Source: Lutimonas saemankumensis (GTDB taxonomy: Bacteria > Bacteroidota > Bacteroidia > Flavobacteriales > Flavobacteriaceae). Taken from it: 64,000 nt of DNA. Below the pieces are notes generated by a model, which made no database searches, was not told the DNA's origin, and was given only the letters and a program-made list of their open reading frames with translations. Of this stretch, positions 51,278-61,232 are shown piece by piece. Made by a program: the position numbers and the translations under genes. The DNA lies in contig NZ_JAIUZR010000005.1 of the NCBI RefSeq assembly GCF_020171465.1, positions 62,001 through 126,000 on the forward strand. Direction: 5' to 3'. Positions within the stretch are counted from its first letter, which is position 1; each line of letters starts with the position of its first letter.

Positions 51278-53650
51278 ATGAGTTCCGTAAAATATATGAT
51301 TCTGGTTTTGTTTGTAGCCGCGGTTAATTCGCTTTTGGCTCAGAACAATGCTATCACCGTAACCGGTAAAATTGTGGAAGAAATCAATGAAGAACCTGTG
51401 CCCTTTGCGACAGTTTTGATAAGGGATTCCGAATCCAATGAAAACATCACCGGAACAACCAGTGATGAAGATGGGAAATTTATCCTCCAGGCGACAAGTT
51501 CAAAATTTAGCGTGGAAATTAGTTTTATTGGTTTTGAGAACATGATTGTTTCTGAATTCTCCATTGACGGGGGTGAGGCTGATTTAGGAGTTATTAGGCT
51601 GAAAAAGATCAATACTGTCCTTGATGAAGTTGAATTAAGAGCCGAGAAATCTTCAACTGAATTTAAGCTCGATCGAAGAGTTTTTAATGTCGGAAAAGAT
51701 TTGAGCTCAACAGGAATGGGAGCTTTGGAACTGCTAAATAATGTTCCCTCTGTAAATGTAAGTATTGAAGGTGAAGTCAGTTTAAGAGGAAGCTCAGGCG
51801 TTCAGATCCTGATTGACGGAAAACCTTCGATTATTGCCGATGATCCGGCCAATACACTGAGTTCTATCACCGCAGAAATGATCGAAAGAATAGAGGTGAT
51901 TACGAATCCATCTGCAAAATACGATGCAGAAGGAACTTCAGGAATTTTGAATATTGTTTTGAAAAAGGATGATAAGACTGGAATGAACGGGTCCGTAACC
52001 ATAAATACGGGTATTCCAGACAACCATAGTATTGGATTTAGTCTTAATCGCAGAACGGAAAAGTTCAATCTATTTACGCAGCTTGGAGTTGGCTACAGAT
52101 CCTTGCCACGGGACAGTGAGAACAGCAATCAGGATCTCGTGAACAACACCACAGTGAACAGTACAGGGACCGAGTATCGCAACGAAAATTTTTACAATAT
52201 TATTTTAGGAAGTGACTACTATATCAACGAGCTCAATGTAATAACCCTTTCGGGAAATTATGCCTATGAAATTGAAGATCAGCCTTCAGAAACGAATTTC
52301 AGTTATTTTGACAGTTCCGGAGATTTGGTGTCTTCCTGGATACGTGAAGAGACTACAGAAGCAACAAATCCAAAATGGCAATTTGATCTGCAGTTCAAAA
52401 GGGAATTTGAAGATTCGGAAGATCATCTCCTTTTATTTAGTACCCAGGGTCGTTTTTTTGGTAAAGACCAGGCTTCGGAGTTTGAGGTGACCCCTACAGA
52501 GGGTGATCTGGAATTTAATGATCAACAAACCGAAACTGAGTTTCAACAGGCGGAATATATCTTTAAACTGGATTACACGAAACCCTTTTCAGAACGTATA
52601 ACCATGGAACTTGGTTCACAGTATTTTATCAGTGATGTTGGGAATGACTACACGGTTCGAAATTTGATCGACGGGGAATGGGTTACTGACCCCAATCTTA
52701 CCAATAATTTTGAGTTTGATCAAAAGGTTTTTGGAGTTTACGGCACCTTTGCTTATGAAGGTGAGGTCTGGGGGTTCAAGGGCGGTCTTCGATTGGAGAA
52801 CACCGATCTTCAGACTTTTTTGACGGATACAGAAGAGAGGAACAGTCAGTACTATACGGATTTGTTTCCAAGTGCGCATATCTCCTATAAACTATCCGAT
52901 GTTACTTCATTTCAACTGGGTTATTCCTCAAGAATATATCGGCCAAGGCTGTGGGATCTGAACCCATTTTTCAATATCAGGAATGATTTTGTCATAAGAA
53001 AAGGAAACCCATACTTGCAACCAGAGTATACAGATTCGTTTGAACTTATCAGTATTCTGGTTTTTGAAAAGATATCGTTAAATGCCGGAGTTTACTATAT
53101 CTACACCACTGATGTCATCGAACGCGTTACCACCTTTGAGGACAATGTGAGTATTACGACTCCGGAAAACGTTGGTACGAATCAACGCATCGGATTTGAG
53201 GCCAATTTCAAATACAGCCCCATCAAATGGTTTACCCTGAACGGAGACTTCAATTACGGTTATTTCAAGCGACTCGGTGAGTTTGAGGACCAGTCTTTCG
53301 ATTTTACAGGCGATCAATGGACCTCGAGATTGACGGGAAAGTTTAAATTACCGGCCCAGTTCGAACTTGAAATTATCGGTAATCACAGATCCTCCTTTCA
53401 AAACATTCAAAGCGAGATATCCAGTGTGACTTTTGCGGATCTAGGTTTAAGAAAGAAAATTTCCAAAGGAAAACTGGTCCTGAATTTTAGTATACGTGAT
53501 ATTTTCGCTTCAAGAAACCGGGAAATAATGACTTCTGGTGATGATTTTTATGTCTACAGCAACAGTCTTAGAGGGCGTTTTGTAACCCTGGGTCTGAGCT
53601 ATGGATTTGGGAAAGGGGAAGCCATGACCTACTCAGGAAGAAGGCGATAA
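51278..53650 (+). CDS. TonB-type outer membrane beta-barrel receptor
   Basis: 790 residues. Signal peptide about 1-21 (LLAQ), then a carboxypeptidase-like domain (GKIVEEINEEPVPFATVLIRD), a plug (ALELLNNVPSVNVSIEGEVS, VTNPSAKYDAEGTSGIL) and a long C-terminal barrel of alternating strands ending in SYGFGKGEAMTYSGRRR. It belongs to the group often called outer membrane beta-barrel family protein, which imports or exports unknown large substrates with TonB energy. Divergent from the LytS/LytTR pair, which probably regulates it. No SusD-like partner lies beside it. Confidence 0.88.
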   Translation: MSSVKYMILVLFVAAVNSLLAQNNAITVTGKIVEEINEEPVPFATVLIRDSESNENITGTTSDEDGKFILQATSSKFSVEISFIGFENMIVSEFSIDGGEADLGVIRLKKINTVLDEVELRAEKSSTEFKLDRRVFNVGKDLSSTGMGALELLNNVPSVNVSIEGEVSLRGSSGVQILIDGKPSIIADDPANTLSSITAEMIERIEVITNPSAKYDAEGTSGILNIVLKKDDKTGMNGSVTINTGIPDNHSIGFSLNRRTEKFNLFTQLGVGYRSLPRDSENSNQDLVNNTTVNSTGTEYRNENFYNIILGSDYYINELNVITLSGNYAYEIEDQPSETNFSYFDSSGDLVSSWIREETTEATNPKWQFDLQFKREFEDSEDHLLLFSTQGRFFGKDQASEFEVTPTEGDLEFNDQQTETEFQQAEYIFKLDYTKPFSERITMELGSQYFISDVGNDYTVRNLIDGEWVTDPNLTNNFEFDQKVFGVYGTFAYEGEVWGFKGGLRLENTDLQTFLTDTEERNSQYYTDLFPSAHISYKLSDVTSFQLGYSSRIYRPRLWDLNPFFNIRNDFVIRKGNPYLQPEYTDSFELISILVFEKISLNAGVYYIYTTDVIERVTTFEDNVSITTPENVGTNQRIGFEANFKYSPIKWFTLNGDFNYGYFKRLGEFEDQSFDFTGDQWTSRLTGKFKLPAQFELEIIGNHRSSFQNIQSEISSVTFADLGLRKKISKGKLVLNFSIRDIFASRNREIMTSGDDFYVYSNSLRGRFVTLGLSYGFGKGEAMTYSGRRR

Positions 53651-53679
53651 CTAATTATGATATCTGAATAATTTTATGT

Positions 53680-54528
53680 CTAGTCGTCGATAAACTGATT
53701 TTCTTCGCCAAATCGGTCTATAATGAGGCCAATTATTTCATTTGCTGTGGATTCAATGGCTTTGTTGGAAATATTTATTTGTGTAAATCCACCTCTTTTA
53801 AAAAGAAATTTGGCATACTGCAGTTCCTGGCCAACTGTTTTCGTATCCGTGTAGTTCATCGTTGATAAATTACCCATGCCTTTCCATCTTTTTTGTCGCT
53901 GTATGACTAAATGGTTTAGATTGATGTTTAAACCAAAAACCCTGTTCTTATCAATTTCAAATAATTCTTTAGGTGGGTCGATTCCTTTTATAAGCGGCAC
54001 ATTGGCCACCTTCCATCCAAACATGGACATGTATACACTTAAGGGTGTTTTTCCGCATCTTGACACTCCGGTAACTACAATATCTGCTTTACTGAGATCC
54101 TGGGAATTAAGTCCGTCATCATGATGGAGTGTATATTCCATTGCCTCAATTCTCTTATAGTATTGGGCATTAATTTTATGATAAAGACCTGGCGTATTTA
54201 CAGATTTCAGTCCATAATCCCTTTCTATGATATTAGCTAGGCCACCCATTAGATCCGCTTGTTTTACCTCTTGCTTTTCACATTCTTCGATCAAAAAGGA
54301 TCTCATATCAGAATTAACCATGGTGTGGGTAAGTATCCCATTGGCTTTCTTAACTCTTTTAATAATCTCTAAGACCTTTTCTTCTGTGCGGACATCAGGA
54401 ATCAGTTTAACTTTTAACTTGTTTTCCGGATATTGAATAATCAGGGTCTGGACAATCGTATGCCCGGTTACACCTTTACCTCCGGATACAACAAAAATTG
54501 AAATGGTATCTTTAGTTGTATTCCTCAT
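53680..54528 (-). CDS. Pyruvate, phosphate dikinase / PEP synthetase regulatory protein (PSRP family)
   Basis: 282 residues from ATG 54528 (MRNTTKDTISIFVVSGGKG); an upstream ATG at 54555 would add nine residues. This DUF299 family both phosphorylates and dephosphorylates a threonine of its target enzyme with ADP or phosphate. Visible signs: SGGKGVTGHT at the front, the TGVSRCGKTPLS nucleotide site (about 160-172), and YMSMFGWKVANVPL. The dikinase or synthetase it acts on is not in this window. Confidence 0.85.
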   Translation of the reverse strand: MRNTTKDTISIFVVSGGKGVTGHTIVQTLIIQYPENKLKVKLIPDVRTEEKVLEIIKRVKKANGILTHTMVNSDMRSFLIEECEKQEVKQADLMGGLANIIERDYGLKSVNTPGLYHKINAQYYKRIEAMEYTLHHDDGLNSQDLSKADIVVTGVSRCGKTPLSVYMSMFGWKVANVPLIKGIDPPKELFEIDKNRVFGLNINLNHLVIQRQKRWKGMGNLSTMNYTDTKTVGQELQYAKFLFKRGGFTQINISNKAIESTANEIIGLIIDRFGEENQFIDD

Positions 54529-54601
54529 AATTGTGAAGTTTGATAGCCTTAACAAATGTAGTGACAGATGAGGTGAATTTCAATAAAGATAAAGGGATAT
54601 T

Positions 54602-54994
54602 TTATCTGTTTTTTTTACTTCTTTTGAATTTTTGAATATTCAAATAGATGCTGATACTAAATGAAGTAAAAAATAGTATAGCAGTTCCGTAATCAATCAA
54701 ATTTTCAGGGAAATTAATATGGGTTAGTTTGAGTATAAGAAAATGAATGTAGGAAGAACTCCGATTATCATATCCCAGCATTTCTCTTACTTGCCAGTGC
54801 CAGTCTGTGCAAATACAATAACCCCAGCCAAACCATATTCCCAGGATGAACCATGAAAAAGCAGTAAGGCAAAGAGTAATCAAGTTCGCAAAACGCCATC
54901 GAGGGACCATCCACCCAAAAACATTGAAAAGGATCAGAATTGAATGAAATCCAAAAAAGAATAGATCTAAAATTTTAAGAAGCGATTCAGGCAT
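54602..54994 (-). CDS. DUF2784 family membrane protein
   Basis: 130 residues. Four membrane helices: LLKILDLFFFGFHSILILF, FANLITLCLTAFSWFILGIWF, about 80-95 and YGTAILFFTSFSISIYLNI. The CTDWHWQVREMLGYDN loop is the family signature. Function unknown. A CTATATTTAA box lies on the minus strand at 55045-55054. Confidence 0.7.
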   Translation of the reverse strand: MPESLLKILDLFFFGFHSILILFNVFGWMVPRWRFANLITLCLTAFSWFILGIWFGWGYCICTDWHWQVREMLGYDNRSSSYIHFLILKLTHINFPENLIDYGTAILFFTSFSISIYLNIQKFKRSKKNR

Positions 54995-55133
54995 TATTTT
55001 AGAATTTTCTGAAGACGAAAATCATTAATTGGTGTTATTAGCCCTTAAATATAGCTAAAAATGCGGTTGGCATTGGATTATGAAATGAGAAGCAGCCGGG
55101 CAGACACATATCAAAAATAAGGTTGTGTAAAAT

Positions 55134-55170
55134 AAAACGATTCCAGAATTAAAAACTCTGGAATCGTTTT
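55134..55170 (-). terminator. Terminator after the beta-propeller lipoprotein gene
   Basis: A perfect 14-bp stem (AAAACGATTCCAGA with TCTGGAATCGTTTT) and a 9-base loop, followed by TATT on the minus strand. It is nearly symmetric and could act on both strands. Confidence 0.85.
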
Positions 55171-55234
55171 ATTAAGATAAGGCTGTAGGTTTTACCTAAT
55201 ACGAATCTTAAATTCACAAAAAATTGAATCAACC

Positions 55235-57013
55235 TTACTCTTTAGAAATACGATAAAGTACATTGGCTCCCCCACCAGTAACATAAATGTCACCCGAAGG
55301 ACCTACAGCTACGCCGTCAAACCACCAGGTTGGAATACTATTAGGTAGAGAAGGTCCACTCAGTTCGAGGCCATCCACAATGGTTGTTACATTATCACCC
55401 GGATCTTTTTCCAAGTCGATGCGTAACAGACTGGAAGTCCCAGTTTCAACGACAACCAGACTACCTTCTTTTTCAAACGCCAGACCTTCTGGAAATTTAA
55501 GATTGGTTGCAACTGGTTCAGGTGTATTTGGTGTATTGCCATTAAAATTGATCTCCCATACAATACCGGATCCCCAGTCAGCTACCCATAATTTTACCCC
55601 GTCAGTTGCCAAACCACCTGGTGCAAATACAGATGAGCCGTCTATGGGAAGTATAGGGTTTTTGCTATTTGCCCAAACCACGCCGCCAAGTCCGAGATCT
55701 GAAACTGCAATTTCACCATTCACCCTTGCAGCGTCAATAGGAAATACCATTTGATACTCTTCACTGACATCATTTGTTTTCGGGCTCCAGGATTGAACCA
55801 ATCCGCTGAACCAAGAAGTAACCACGAGATTATTTCCATCCGGCTGAACAGAAAATGGCATGGTCAGTTTATCAGTCTCTGGCACTAAATACCCTTTGAA
55901 AACCTCTTCTTCTTTACCGGTACGGCCATTGAAATTTCGCATTCTAAATAAGTCGCCGACAAAAATGGCATCCTTGTTATTTTTTCCAGATAAAACAGCA
56001 ACGCCTTGGGGCCCAATCATGCCTCCTCCGCTGATGGTGCGAGCCTGGCCACTTGGAAGAATTTGTATGATCCAGCCAAAATCGGCATTGGAGATATAGA
56101 GGTTGCCTTCAGAATCAAAAGCCAGATTATCAAGACCAGGTTGTAATGTAGTAAACAGAGTTTTGTCTCCAGTGTTATGATCTACCTTCCAAACTTTACC
56201 GTTTTGATCCAATACAGTGAGGAATCCATCAGGCCCGAATTTTGCAGCTACGGGATATTCCCAATCCTCATCATCATTCACAACTTCAGCTATTCCATCT
56301 GTAAAAGGGTCGGATGAGGTGGCATCTCCCCATTCACCTACATTTACTCTAATAACCTCTTTACGTAAAAATGAAGGCCCATATAAGAGTCCATCGGGGC
56401 CAAAGTCAAAGGCATTGAAAAAGCCCAGTGGAAAAGGATTTGTCGCACTTGGGATTATTATCTCCCGAAAAGTACTAAGATCGTCAGGATCCAGTTCATA
56501 AAGTCCGTCACCTTGAAAGTCCAAAGCAACAAAGAGTCTTTGACTACCGTCATCCGTGAAGGTGATTGGATTAACTCCATCTGCAAGATAACTTTTGTCT
56601 ATTACATTACCATTCAAATCCATTCGTTTAACGAATCCGGTCAGGATATCCGTAAAGTATATGGATTCACCATCGGGATGAAATACAAGGTCATCCGGAC
56701 CTTCCACGTCATAACCGTTTACTCCAAATCTATTGAGTATTTTTCCATTTTGATTATTCATGGCAACAATTTCCTGACCATAGAAACTGGCAATATAGAG
56801 GACATCGTCAGGACCAAAGTTTATTCCGTTCGTCCCGCGTATATGAGCACCTCGGGCTATTTCTTTTGCCTTAATTGCATTCTTAGATTTGTTGGCCTCA
56901 GGGCTTTCTTCAGTCAAAATAGAGTCTGGGCTACAGGAAAAGGCCGTTACAATGAGCATTGCCATAGCAAGCTTAAAGATAAATGTTAAAATACTTTGTT
57001 TTTTTGTTTTCAT
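55235..57013 (-). CDS. NHL/SMP-30-type beta-propeller lipoprotein
   Basis: 592 residues. Signal with lipobox (IVTAFSC, Cys about 27). The remainder repeats a phrase of the form FGPDDVLYIASFYGQE, FHPDGESIYFTDI, FGPDGLLYGPSFL, FGPDGFLTVLDQNG, FDSEGNLYISNADFG, LAFEKEGSLVVVETG and GPSGDIYVTGG, that is, NHL-like blades of about 45-60 residues, enough for one or two propellers. The mature protein is held on the envelope. Such proteins may be gluconolactonase-like or bind ligands; no catalytic residues identified. Confidence 0.8.
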   Translation of the reverse strand: MKTKKQSILTFIFKLAMAMLIVTAFSCSPDSILTEESPEANKSKNAIKAKEIARGAHIRGTNGINFGPDDVLYIASFYGQEIVAMNNQNGKILNRFGVNGYDVEGPDDLVFHPDGESIYFTDILTGFVKRMDLNGNVIDKSYLADGVNPITFTDDGSQRLFVALDFQGDGLYELDPDDLSTFREIIIPSATNPFPLGFFNAFDFGPDGLLYGPSFLRKEVIRVNVGEWGDATSSDPFTDGIAEVVNDDEDWEYPVAAKFGPDGFLTVLDQNGKVWKVDHNTGDKTLFTTLQPGLDNLAFDSEGNLYISNADFGWIIQILPSGQARTISGGGMIGPQGVAVLSGKNNKDAIFVGDLFRMRNFNGRTGKEEEVFKGYLVPETDKLTMPFSVQPDGNNLVVTSWFSGLVQSWSPKTNDVSEEYQMVFPIDAARVNGEIAVSDLGLGGVVWANSKNPILPIDGSSVFAPGGLATDGVKLWVADWGSGIVWEINFNGNTPNTPEPVATNLKFPEGLAFEKEGSLVVVETGTSSLLRIDLEKDPGDNVTTIVDGLELSGPSLPNSIPTWWFDGVAVGPSGDIYVTGGGANVLYRISKE

Positions 57014-57309
57014 GAGGGTCTGGTTTGAGGGTTAAACAAAAGGGAAAGGTCACCAACAAGCTTATTTGAGTCGTACAAAAGGATTTTTAAATTCCAATAA
57101 GGACTTCTGATTACTTGAATTTAGGGTTTATTTGTTAAGTTTTTAACGTAAAAAGGACGAATGAATAGTTTAAATGTCCGAAAGTCTTAGAAAAGTTTCC
57201 GAAGATTTTTTTGATTTAGGGAATCATTAGCCAAAGGTATATGATCATGATCCAATTTTATGTACTTTCCAATTATTTCGGGATCGATTGTTATGTGTTT
57301 TTGCTCCAA

Positions 57310-58536
57310 CTATAAGGCAACTTTTAACCCCTCAATAAGTTGATCAATGTCTTCCATGCTTGTATAATGAAGAAAGGAAATTCGGATCACACCCGGTTGT
57401 CTTGGGATTTTCATGTCATCCAAAGGCCGGACCGCATAAAAATTACCCATACCCAACATCAACTTGTGTTCTGTTAAAGTGGCATATACCTTTTTAATAT
57501 TTTTCTTTCGTGGAATAATAGAAACGATTGGGGCTCTTTCTTTTGAAGTATCGGGCCCTACGATCTGGACATCATCACGGCTTTTCAGGAAATCAAGTAA
57601 TGGCCCCAGAAGTTTGGTCTCATGGTTTTGAAATAAGCTATTGACTGCTCTATTTCTTTCAGCAGGACCGGCCTGTTCCTTAAAATGATGTTCATAAACC
57701 AAGTCAAAATAATCCAGTATTCCACTTGCGGCAGCAATTTGGGCATGATCCGGGCCTGCAGGGGTTAGCATGCTTCGCGTAATACCTTCCTTAAAAAAAT
57801 GACTTTGGTTTTCCATTTTACCAATCAATTCTTTGTCAACATACATCAAGCCCAAATGAGGACCAAATGTCTTGTATAAGGAAAATAGATAAATATCTGC
57901 TCCCAGTTCTTTAAGGTCAGGGAATCCATGAGGGGCATAACCAACTCCGTCAACTACAGAAAGTGCTCCATAATCATGTGCTCTTTGACTAATAGCTTTT
58001 ACAGGGTTAATATGTCCAATTACATTCGAACAATGAGGAAAAGCCACCATTTTTGTTCGCTTCGAAATCAAGGAATCCAGCTCTTCAAGGCTTAACAATC
58101 CGGTATCACGATCAACGTGCCATTCTTTTATTATCATACCGCGATCTGCCAGTCTTCTCCAGGCGCCTGCATTGGCTTCGTGATCCTGACAAGAAACAAT
58201 GATTTCATCACCATTTTCCCACATCGGGCGCATAGCATTGGCCAGCACATAAATATTCTGCGTAGTGGAAGGACCAAAATGAACTTCTGTTGGATCAACA
58301 TTCAAATAATCCGCCATCCTTTTGTAAGAAGCATCCATCAACCTGCCTGCCATAATGGAGGCTGGATAAGGATAATTGACCTGCACCTTATTCTTCATAT
58401 AAAAATCTGTGAGTCTTTTAATGACTTGTTTGCAGGGGTAGGATCCTCCTGCATTTTCAAAAAAAGCCCACCCTTGCAGTGAAGGTTCACTAAAGGCGGG
58501 AAACTGTTTTCTTACAAATTCTAAATCAAGTGTCAT
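57310..58536 (-). CDS. Class V aminotransferase (cysteine desulfurase-like)
   Basis: 408 residues, cytosolic. PLP-binding lysine K222 in LFSLYKTFGPHLGL, with HCSNVIGHI and SVVDGVGYAPHG before it. The C-terminus RISFLHYTSMEDIDQLIEGL is typical of this fold. Members include cysteine desulfurases and aminotransferases of unknown substrate. No iscU or sufB gene is nearby, so a desulfurase role is not supported. A CTATATTTAG box is at 58622-58631. Confidence 0.85.
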   Translation of the reverse strand: MTLDLEFVRKQFPAFSEPSLQGWAFFENAGGSYPCKQVIKRLTDFYMKNKVQVNYPYPASIMAGRLMDASYKRMADYLNVDPTEVHFGPSTTQNIYVLANAMRPMWENGDEIIVSCQDHEANAGAWRRLADRGMIIKEWHVDRDTGLLSLEELDSLISKRTKMVAFPHCSNVIGHINPVKAISQRAHDYGALSVVDGVGYAPHGFPDLKELGADIYLFSLYKTFGPHLGLMYVDKELIGKMENQSHFFKEGITRSMLTPAGPDHAQIAAASGILDYFDLVYEHHFKEQAGPAERNRAVNSLFQNHETKLLGPLLDFLKSRDDVQIVGPDTSKERAPIVSIIPRKKNIKKVYATLTEHKLMLGMGNFYAVRPLDDMKIPRQPGVIRISFLHYTSMEDIDQLIEGLKVAL

Positions 58537-58785
58537 TTTCCTAATTGGTTTTATATTCCTCCCGGTATGGTGTTTATCTTTTCATTTTTGACAGCGTTAT
58601 TTTGCTTAGAGTGACTGAAATCTAAATATAGGTAAATTGATGTGATTTGATGCTGAAAATTGAAATCATTGAAGTATTTTTCAAGCACAGTTTCATCATC
58701 TAATATATCTTAAACCAAATTTTAAAGTATAAATCAATTATCACTAAATTCGTATCACTTAACTTCAAAAAACAATTTCCGCGTT

Positions 58786-61218
58786 ATGAAAAAAGTATTC
58801 TTCATTCTTGCTTGTTTGATCAATGGCTTTGCATTTGGCCAACAGAATTTAGATTATCAGAAACCTCCTCAAGAAATAATAGAACTTGTTGATATTCAAA
58901 GGGCCCCATGGGTTCTTCTCAATGAGGATAAGGATTACATGTTATTGATTTACAGGGACCAATACAAATCAATTGAAGACCTATCTAAGAATGAATTAAG
59001 GTTAGCCGGGCTGCGAATAGACCCTAAAACGAATATTGGTAGTCGAACCACTTATTATAATAATATCCAGGTGAAGGACTTAACAAAAAAAGAAAGCCAA
59101 CAGACGCAGGTTTCAGGACTTCCCGCTAATGCGAAACTGTCAAACTTTAGCTGGTCGCCAGATCAGACAAAAATGGCGATGACTAATACGGTGAAAGAAG
59201 GGGTTGAGTTATGGGTTCTTGACTTGGAAACGGCAAGTATCAAGAAGCTTACCGATGCCAGCATTAATGCAAATATGGGCTATGTTCTTAATTGGTTCGA
59301 GGACGGGAATTCTTTGCTTGTGAAAATGATATCAGCCGAAAGAAGCGGGTTAATTGATACCAGGACGGTCGTGCCAACAGGACCCACTATTTCTGTTAAT
59401 GAAGGGAAGAAGGCCCAGAACAGGACCTATCAGGACTTGCTTAAAAATAAAAATGATGAGTATAATTTTGAGCAACTGGCCTTATCTGAATTGTATAAAA
59501 TCGGCCTGGACGGATCGAAGAATAAATGGAGCAAGAGTAGCATGTATCACCGGATTTCATTTTCTCCCGATGGTAATTATGTCATGGTTACAAGTATAGA
59601 TAAACCTTTTTCGTATTTGGTTCCTTACAGAAGATTTCCATCCAATACGTCCATATATGATAAGGAGGGAAATCTGATTGAGGTTGTATCGAAAGTGCCG
59701 CTGATAGAGGATTTACCAAAGGGATTTATGGCGGTTAGAGAAGGAAAAAGGGAATTTGGGTGGAGAAACGATAAACCTTCTACCCTTGTTTATGTTAAAG
59801 CTTTAGATAAAGGCGATCCTGAGGTTGCCACAGACCATAGGGATGAGGTTTTCCAACTTGACGCCCCTTTCAAGGGTGAAGGTCAAAGTGTTTTAAAGAC
59901 GGAAAACAGATTTTATAACTTGTTTTGGGGAAATGATGATATAGCCATAGCCTATGATTACTGGTGGAATACACGTAACATGAAAACCTATGTTTTTGAT
60001 CCTTCAGATAACACCAAGCAACCAAAAAAAATATTTGATCGAAACTATCAGGACCAGTATAGCGATCCGGGCGATTTCGTAATGAAAAGGAATGATATGG
60101 GAAGCGAGGTTTTGGCTCTTTCAAATGGATCCGCTTATTTGTTAGGGGATGGTTACACCGAAAAGGGGCAGTTTCCATTTTTAGATCAGATGGATCTAAA
60201 TTCAGGCGACACCAAAAGGTTATATGTATCTGAAATGGACGACAAGGTTGAATCTCTTCAGGAATTCGACCCTAAGACCAAACAGTTGGTGGTTAGAATA
60301 GAGTCACCCTCGGCCTATCCGAATTTCTTTTTCAGAAGTTTAAAGAAGAATAAACTGACTCAGCTCACTTTTAATGAGAACCCTTTTAAGAGCATAACGG
60401 GAGGTTATAAGGAAGTCATTAAATATAAGAGAGATGACGGACTCGAACTCTCGGGAACTTTATACCTTCCTGTTGGATATGACATGGAACAGAAGGAAAA
60501 GTTACCCCTGCTAATCTGGGCATATCCGGAAGAATTCAAAGACAGGTCCAGTGCAGGACAAAATATCAAGAATCAGAATAAATTCACGTATCCTTCTTAT
60601 GGGTCCATGATTTACTGGATCACTCAAGGGTATGCGGTTTTAGATGATGCATCATTTCCAATTATTGGAGAAGGCGAGGAGGAACCCAATGATACCTTCA
60701 GGTCGCAGTTGGTGGCTAACGCCAAAGCGGCCATAGACGCTGTGGATGCCTTGGGATTTATTGATAGAAACAGGGTTGCCGTTGGCGGACACAGTTACGG
60801 GGCATTTATGGTTGCTAATCTTCTTGCTCATTCTGACTTGTTTGCGGCGGGGATAGCCCGAAGCGGAGCTTACAACCGAACGCTGACTCCATTTGGATTT
60901 CAAAGAGAGGAAAGAAACTACTGGGAAGCCCCTGATGTTTATTATACCATGTCACCGTTTATGCATGCCGAAAAGGTAAATGAACCTATTTTACTGGTTC
61001 ACGGAGAGGCGGACAATAATTCGGGTACTTATCCGATGCAGAGCGAAAGGTATTTCAATGCCTTAAAAGGATTAGGAGCAACCGCACGTCTTGTCATTTT
61101 ACCCAAAGAAAGTCACGGCTACAGGGCAAAGGAAAGTATACTTCACGTTTTATGGGAACAGGATCAATGGTTGGATAAATATGTAAAGAACAGGAAAGAA
61201 CCTTCAAGTATGGAATGA
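58786..61218 (+). CDS. S9 family peptidase (prolyl oligopeptidase fold)
   Basis: 810 residues with a signal peptide (MKKVFFILACLINGFAFGQQ). About 550 residues of beta-propeller are followed by an alpha/beta-hydrolase domain with GGHSYGAF (Ser670), Asp743 (HGEADNN) and His777 (ESHGYR) in order, the catalytic triad. It cuts small peptides, usually after proline, outside or in the periplasm. Single gene with no operon partner. Confidence 0.9.
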   Translation: MKKVFFILACLINGFAFGQQNLDYQKPPQEIIELVDIQRAPWVLLNEDKDYMLLIYRDQYKSIEDLSKNELRLAGLRIDPKTNIGSRTTYYNNIQVKDLTKKESQQTQVSGLPANAKLSNFSWSPDQTKMAMTNTVKEGVELWVLDLETASIKKLTDASINANMGYVLNWFEDGNSLLVKMISAERSGLIDTRTVVPTGPTISVNEGKKAQNRTYQDLLKNKNDEYNFEQLALSELYKIGLDGSKNKWSKSSMYHRISFSPDGNYVMVTSIDKPFSYLVPYRRFPSNTSIYDKEGNLIEVVSKVPLIEDLPKGFMAVREGKREFGWRNDKPSTLVYVKALDKGDPEVATDHRDEVFQLDAPFKGEGQSVLKTENRFYNLFWGNDDIAIAYDYWWNTRNMKTYVFDPSDNTKQPKKIFDRNYQDQYSDPGDFVMKRNDMGSEVLALSNGSAYLLGDGYTEKGQFPFLDQMDLNSGDTKRLYVSEMDDKVESLQEFDPKTKQLVVRIESPSAYPNFFFRSLKKNKLTQLTFNENPFKSITGGYKEVIKYKRDDGLELSGTLYLPVGYDMEQKEKLPLLIWAYPEEFKDRSSAGQNIKNQNKFTYPSYGSMIYWITQGYAVLDDASFPIIGEGEEEPNDTFRSQLVANAKAAIDAVDALGFIDRNRVAVGGHSYGAFMVANLLAHSDLFAAGIARSGAYNRTLTPFGFQREERNYWEAPDVYYTMSPFMHAEKVNEPILLVHGEADNNSGTYPMQSERYFNALKGLGATARLVILPKESHGYRAKESILHVLWEQDQWLDKYVKNRKEPSSME

Positions 61219-61232
61219 AATAAAAGTTAGGA

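Noticed and set aside
57014-57309. Regulatory or RNA element in the gap before the aminotransferase gene end
   Set aside because: No hairpin, repeat or frame stands out in the 296 bases.
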